From Alphaproteobacteria bacterium (GTDB taxonomy: Bacteria; Pseudomonadota; Alphaproteobacteria; Rhodobacterales; Rhodobacteraceae), in assembly GCA_030427405.1 (NCBI GenBank), contig JAUHXK010000003.1:124001-188000 (forward strand): a stretch of DNA of 64,000 nucleotides. The letters are read 5' to 3'. Below are positions 62,747 to 64,000 of the stretch, piece after piece. The notes beneath the pieces are model-generated. The model worked only from the letters and a program-made list of their open reading frames with translations, was not told the origin of the DNA and made no database searches. The position numbers were made by a program, and so were the translations under genes. Each line of letters starts with the position of its first letter. Within the stretch, counting starts at the first letter, position 1.

Positions 62747-63676
62747 TCAGCAGCTTCCGGGGAAGTGTTTCGCAAGTTTCTTCTTCAGGTCAAGCGGGCG
62801 ATGCAGGATCATGCCGTGATCTTCCAGCCTGGCGCGAACCTGCGGGTCGACGGCGCTCAACTCATCGTAGAATTCGCGCAGGCCTGTCTCGCCCTGGTCG
62901 GCTTCGATCCAGCTGAGCAGCTCGTGCATGTTCAGCCCGCCAATCTCGCGCGGGACATTGGGGGCCATGCCGGGCTGGTACGATCCCTGTTTCAACCGGA
63001 ACCGATAGTGGCGCAGCCAGTGGTCCCAATCTGGGGCATGCCGGTGGCACAGTTCGGTTTCGGGCAGTTGATAGCGGTGCCTAAGCATCTCGCCGTCCTG
63101 AAAGACATTGTGGATGCGAAAGCTGACATGCGTCATTCCGGTGCGCAGGAACAGCTTGCCCTGTACGTGGCTTAGGAACCCGCCCAGGACAAATGCACCA
63201 TAGGTGGGATACAGCGCCTGCACGATGCTGTCGCGGTCGGGACCGATGGGAATGAACGCCTTGTAAAGGTCCGCGTCACCGTCGATGGCCTCGACCGGGC
63301 GAACGCGGGCAAGTGGCGTGTCCGGGGGCACCGCCGCAAGCAGGTCGGCAATCGGCCGCGCGGGCCACAGGAATTCGTCAATGTCGATATGGGCCAGCCA
63401 GTCCAGATCAGTGCGGCGGTACATGAACGAGGCGTTGGCCGTCTGCCGGACTTGGTGCTTGTCGGGCCGTTGTCTTTTGCGCCAGCTCCAATGGGCCGCG
63501 TCGCAGGTCCAGACCTGAATACGCGGGTGGCTGCTCAGCGCTTCGAAGGCCTGGGGGTTTTCCTCGTCCAGGAACAGGTACAGCGCGTCGGCCCCCAGGT
63601 CGAGGTGATAGGCCGCAAACCCCAGAATGTCGCGGGTGGTGCCGCGCAGGGTGGAAACAGCGCCCCAGCGGGTCAT
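62747..63676 (-). CDS. glycosyltransferase family 2-like protein
   Basis: A 309-residue protein with a GT-A type nucleotide-sugar site: DTDWLAHIDIDEFLW-like segment near 85-100 with the DxD motif IDIDE, preceded by the acceptor region DEENPQAFEAL. The C-terminus has several histidines (LCHRHAPDWDHWLRHYRFR). Family members (glyco_tranf_2_4 type) decorate cell-surface glycans; donor and acceptor unknown. It overlaps the partial upstream gene by 4 bases as ATGA. Confidence 0.8.
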   Translation of the reverse strand: MTRWGAVSTLRGTTRDILGFAAYHLDLGADALYLFLDEENPQAFEALSSHPRIQVWTCDAAHWSWRKRQRPDKHQVRQTANASFMYRRTDLDWLAHIDIDEFLWPARPIADLLAAVPPDTPLARVRPVEAIDGDADLYKAFIPIGPDRDSIVQALYPTYGAFVLGGFLSHVQGKLFLRTGMTHVSFRIHNVFQDGEMLRHRYQLPETELCHRHAPDWDHWLRHYRFRLKQGSYQPGMAPNVPREIGGLNMHELLSWIEADQGETGLREFYDELSAVDPQVRARLEDHGMILHRPLDLKKKLAKHFPGSC

Positions 63677-64000
63677 TTGCGCCCTTGGCGTTCGGCCCGA
63701 AGGTCGCGCATGGTCTTCAAGCGGCGGAACACCCCGCCGGGGTCGCGATTCAGCTGATCCAGCAGGTGGTCGGCCAGCGGGCCGATCGTTTCATCGGATT
63801 TGGCCGCCTGCCAGACCGGCGCAATCAGGTTGATGTCCAGTCCGCCGGATTTCAGAGAATAAGACGCCATGTCCAGCGGCAGCGGCGCATCTGCCTTGCG
63901 CCCGAACGGGTAGGCAAGATCGGGCGTGCGCCCCGAAAACAGCCGCTCGAACTCATACAGTTTCATCATGCCGAACAGCATGCGCAGGGCCTGTCCGACT
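63673..64000 (-). CDS. partial gene of unknown function (runs off the right edge)
   Basis: The 3' part of a gene: the frame is open from the window edge and ends at 63673 with KTMRDLRAERQGRK. The visible ~108 residues include LRMLFGMMKLYEFERLF and APVWQAAKSDETIGPLADHLL. A start at 63981 would give a complete 102-residue protein, but open codons continue to the edge, so a longer protein is likely. It is coupled by ATGA to the glycosyltransferase, so it is probably in the same surface-glycan unit. Confidence 0.6.
   Translation of the reverse strand, partial: VGQALRMLFGMMKLYEFERLFSGRTPDLAYPFGRKADAPLPLDMASYSLKSGGLDINLIAPVWQAAKSDETIGPLADHLLDQLNRDPGGVFRRLKTMRDLRAERQGRK

Overview
The window looks like chromosomal DNA of a marine Rhodobacterales alphaproteobacterium (Roseobacter-group-like). 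This rests on high GC content, on alphaproteobacterial gene orders (yceD | rpmF-plsX-fabH-ihfA-merR; argS-SPOR-nagZ-scpA-scpB; lptG-lptD-surA-pdxA-rsmA), on a Fur/Mur-type regulator, on a DksA with a degenerate zinc finger and on a fused carnitine dehydrogenase/thioesterase. This is recognition of protein families, not a database search. There are no rRNA genes, CRISPR arrays, transposases or phage genes, and base composition is even throughout. I annotate 66 protein-coding features: three are uncertain or cut by the window edge and the rest are supported. There is one tRNA (Pro, anticodon GGG).

Layout. 0-8 kb: a minus-strand cluster that splits a MoxR-type AAA ATPase from its CoxE-like VWA partner by three genes, then dksA, an FAD monooxygenase, xthA, and an A-type Fe-S carrier divergent from dgt. 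8-15 kb: dgt, argS, a SPOR-domain cell-envelope protein, nagZ, scpA and scpB. 15-25 kb: dcd, tRNA-Pro, the rpmF-plsX-fabH-ihfA-merR unit, yceD divergent from bamE, an OlsB/GlsB-like N-acyltransferase, an ABC-F protein, and an SDR/acetyltransferase pair behind a perfect 16-bp palindrome. 25-34 kb: tyrS, anmK, a DUF985 cupin, selO, an endo/exonuclease-phosphatase protein, fur, a DMT exporter, and eno with a LacI-type operator. 34-40 kb: two GNATs, a small lipoprotein, a nucleoside hydrolase, mazG, an M20 amidohydrolase and two different ureohydrolases (nitrogen scavenging). 40-50 kb: prfA-prmC, a DUF4167 protein, and the outer-membrane biogenesis operon lptG-lptD-surA-pdxA-rsmA, which has a short coupled leader ORF where lptF is usually found. 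50-64 kb: pepA-holC, an aldo/keto reductase, a carnitine degradation cluster with its GlxA-type regulator, an XRE regulator, DUF2061-desaturase-DMT genes, rhlE, and a glycosyltransferase with a partial upstream gene.

How the genes work together. Several units concern the cell envelope: LPS transport, BamE, peptidoglycan recycling by NagZ and AnmK, phospholipid and aminolipid synthesis, and a desaturase. Others serve scavenging of C/N compounds (carnitine, agmatine or guanidino compounds, nucleosides).

The main unexplained structures are: a dispersed intergenic repeat (six copies, one compound locus at 7484-7687); the split MoxR/VWA operon; the leader ORF before lptG; several uncharacterised palindromic operators; and a hairpin over the rhlE ribosome binding site. 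I found no single gene cluster that I would call a wholly new system. The best candidates are the MoxR/VWA cluster and the repeat family.
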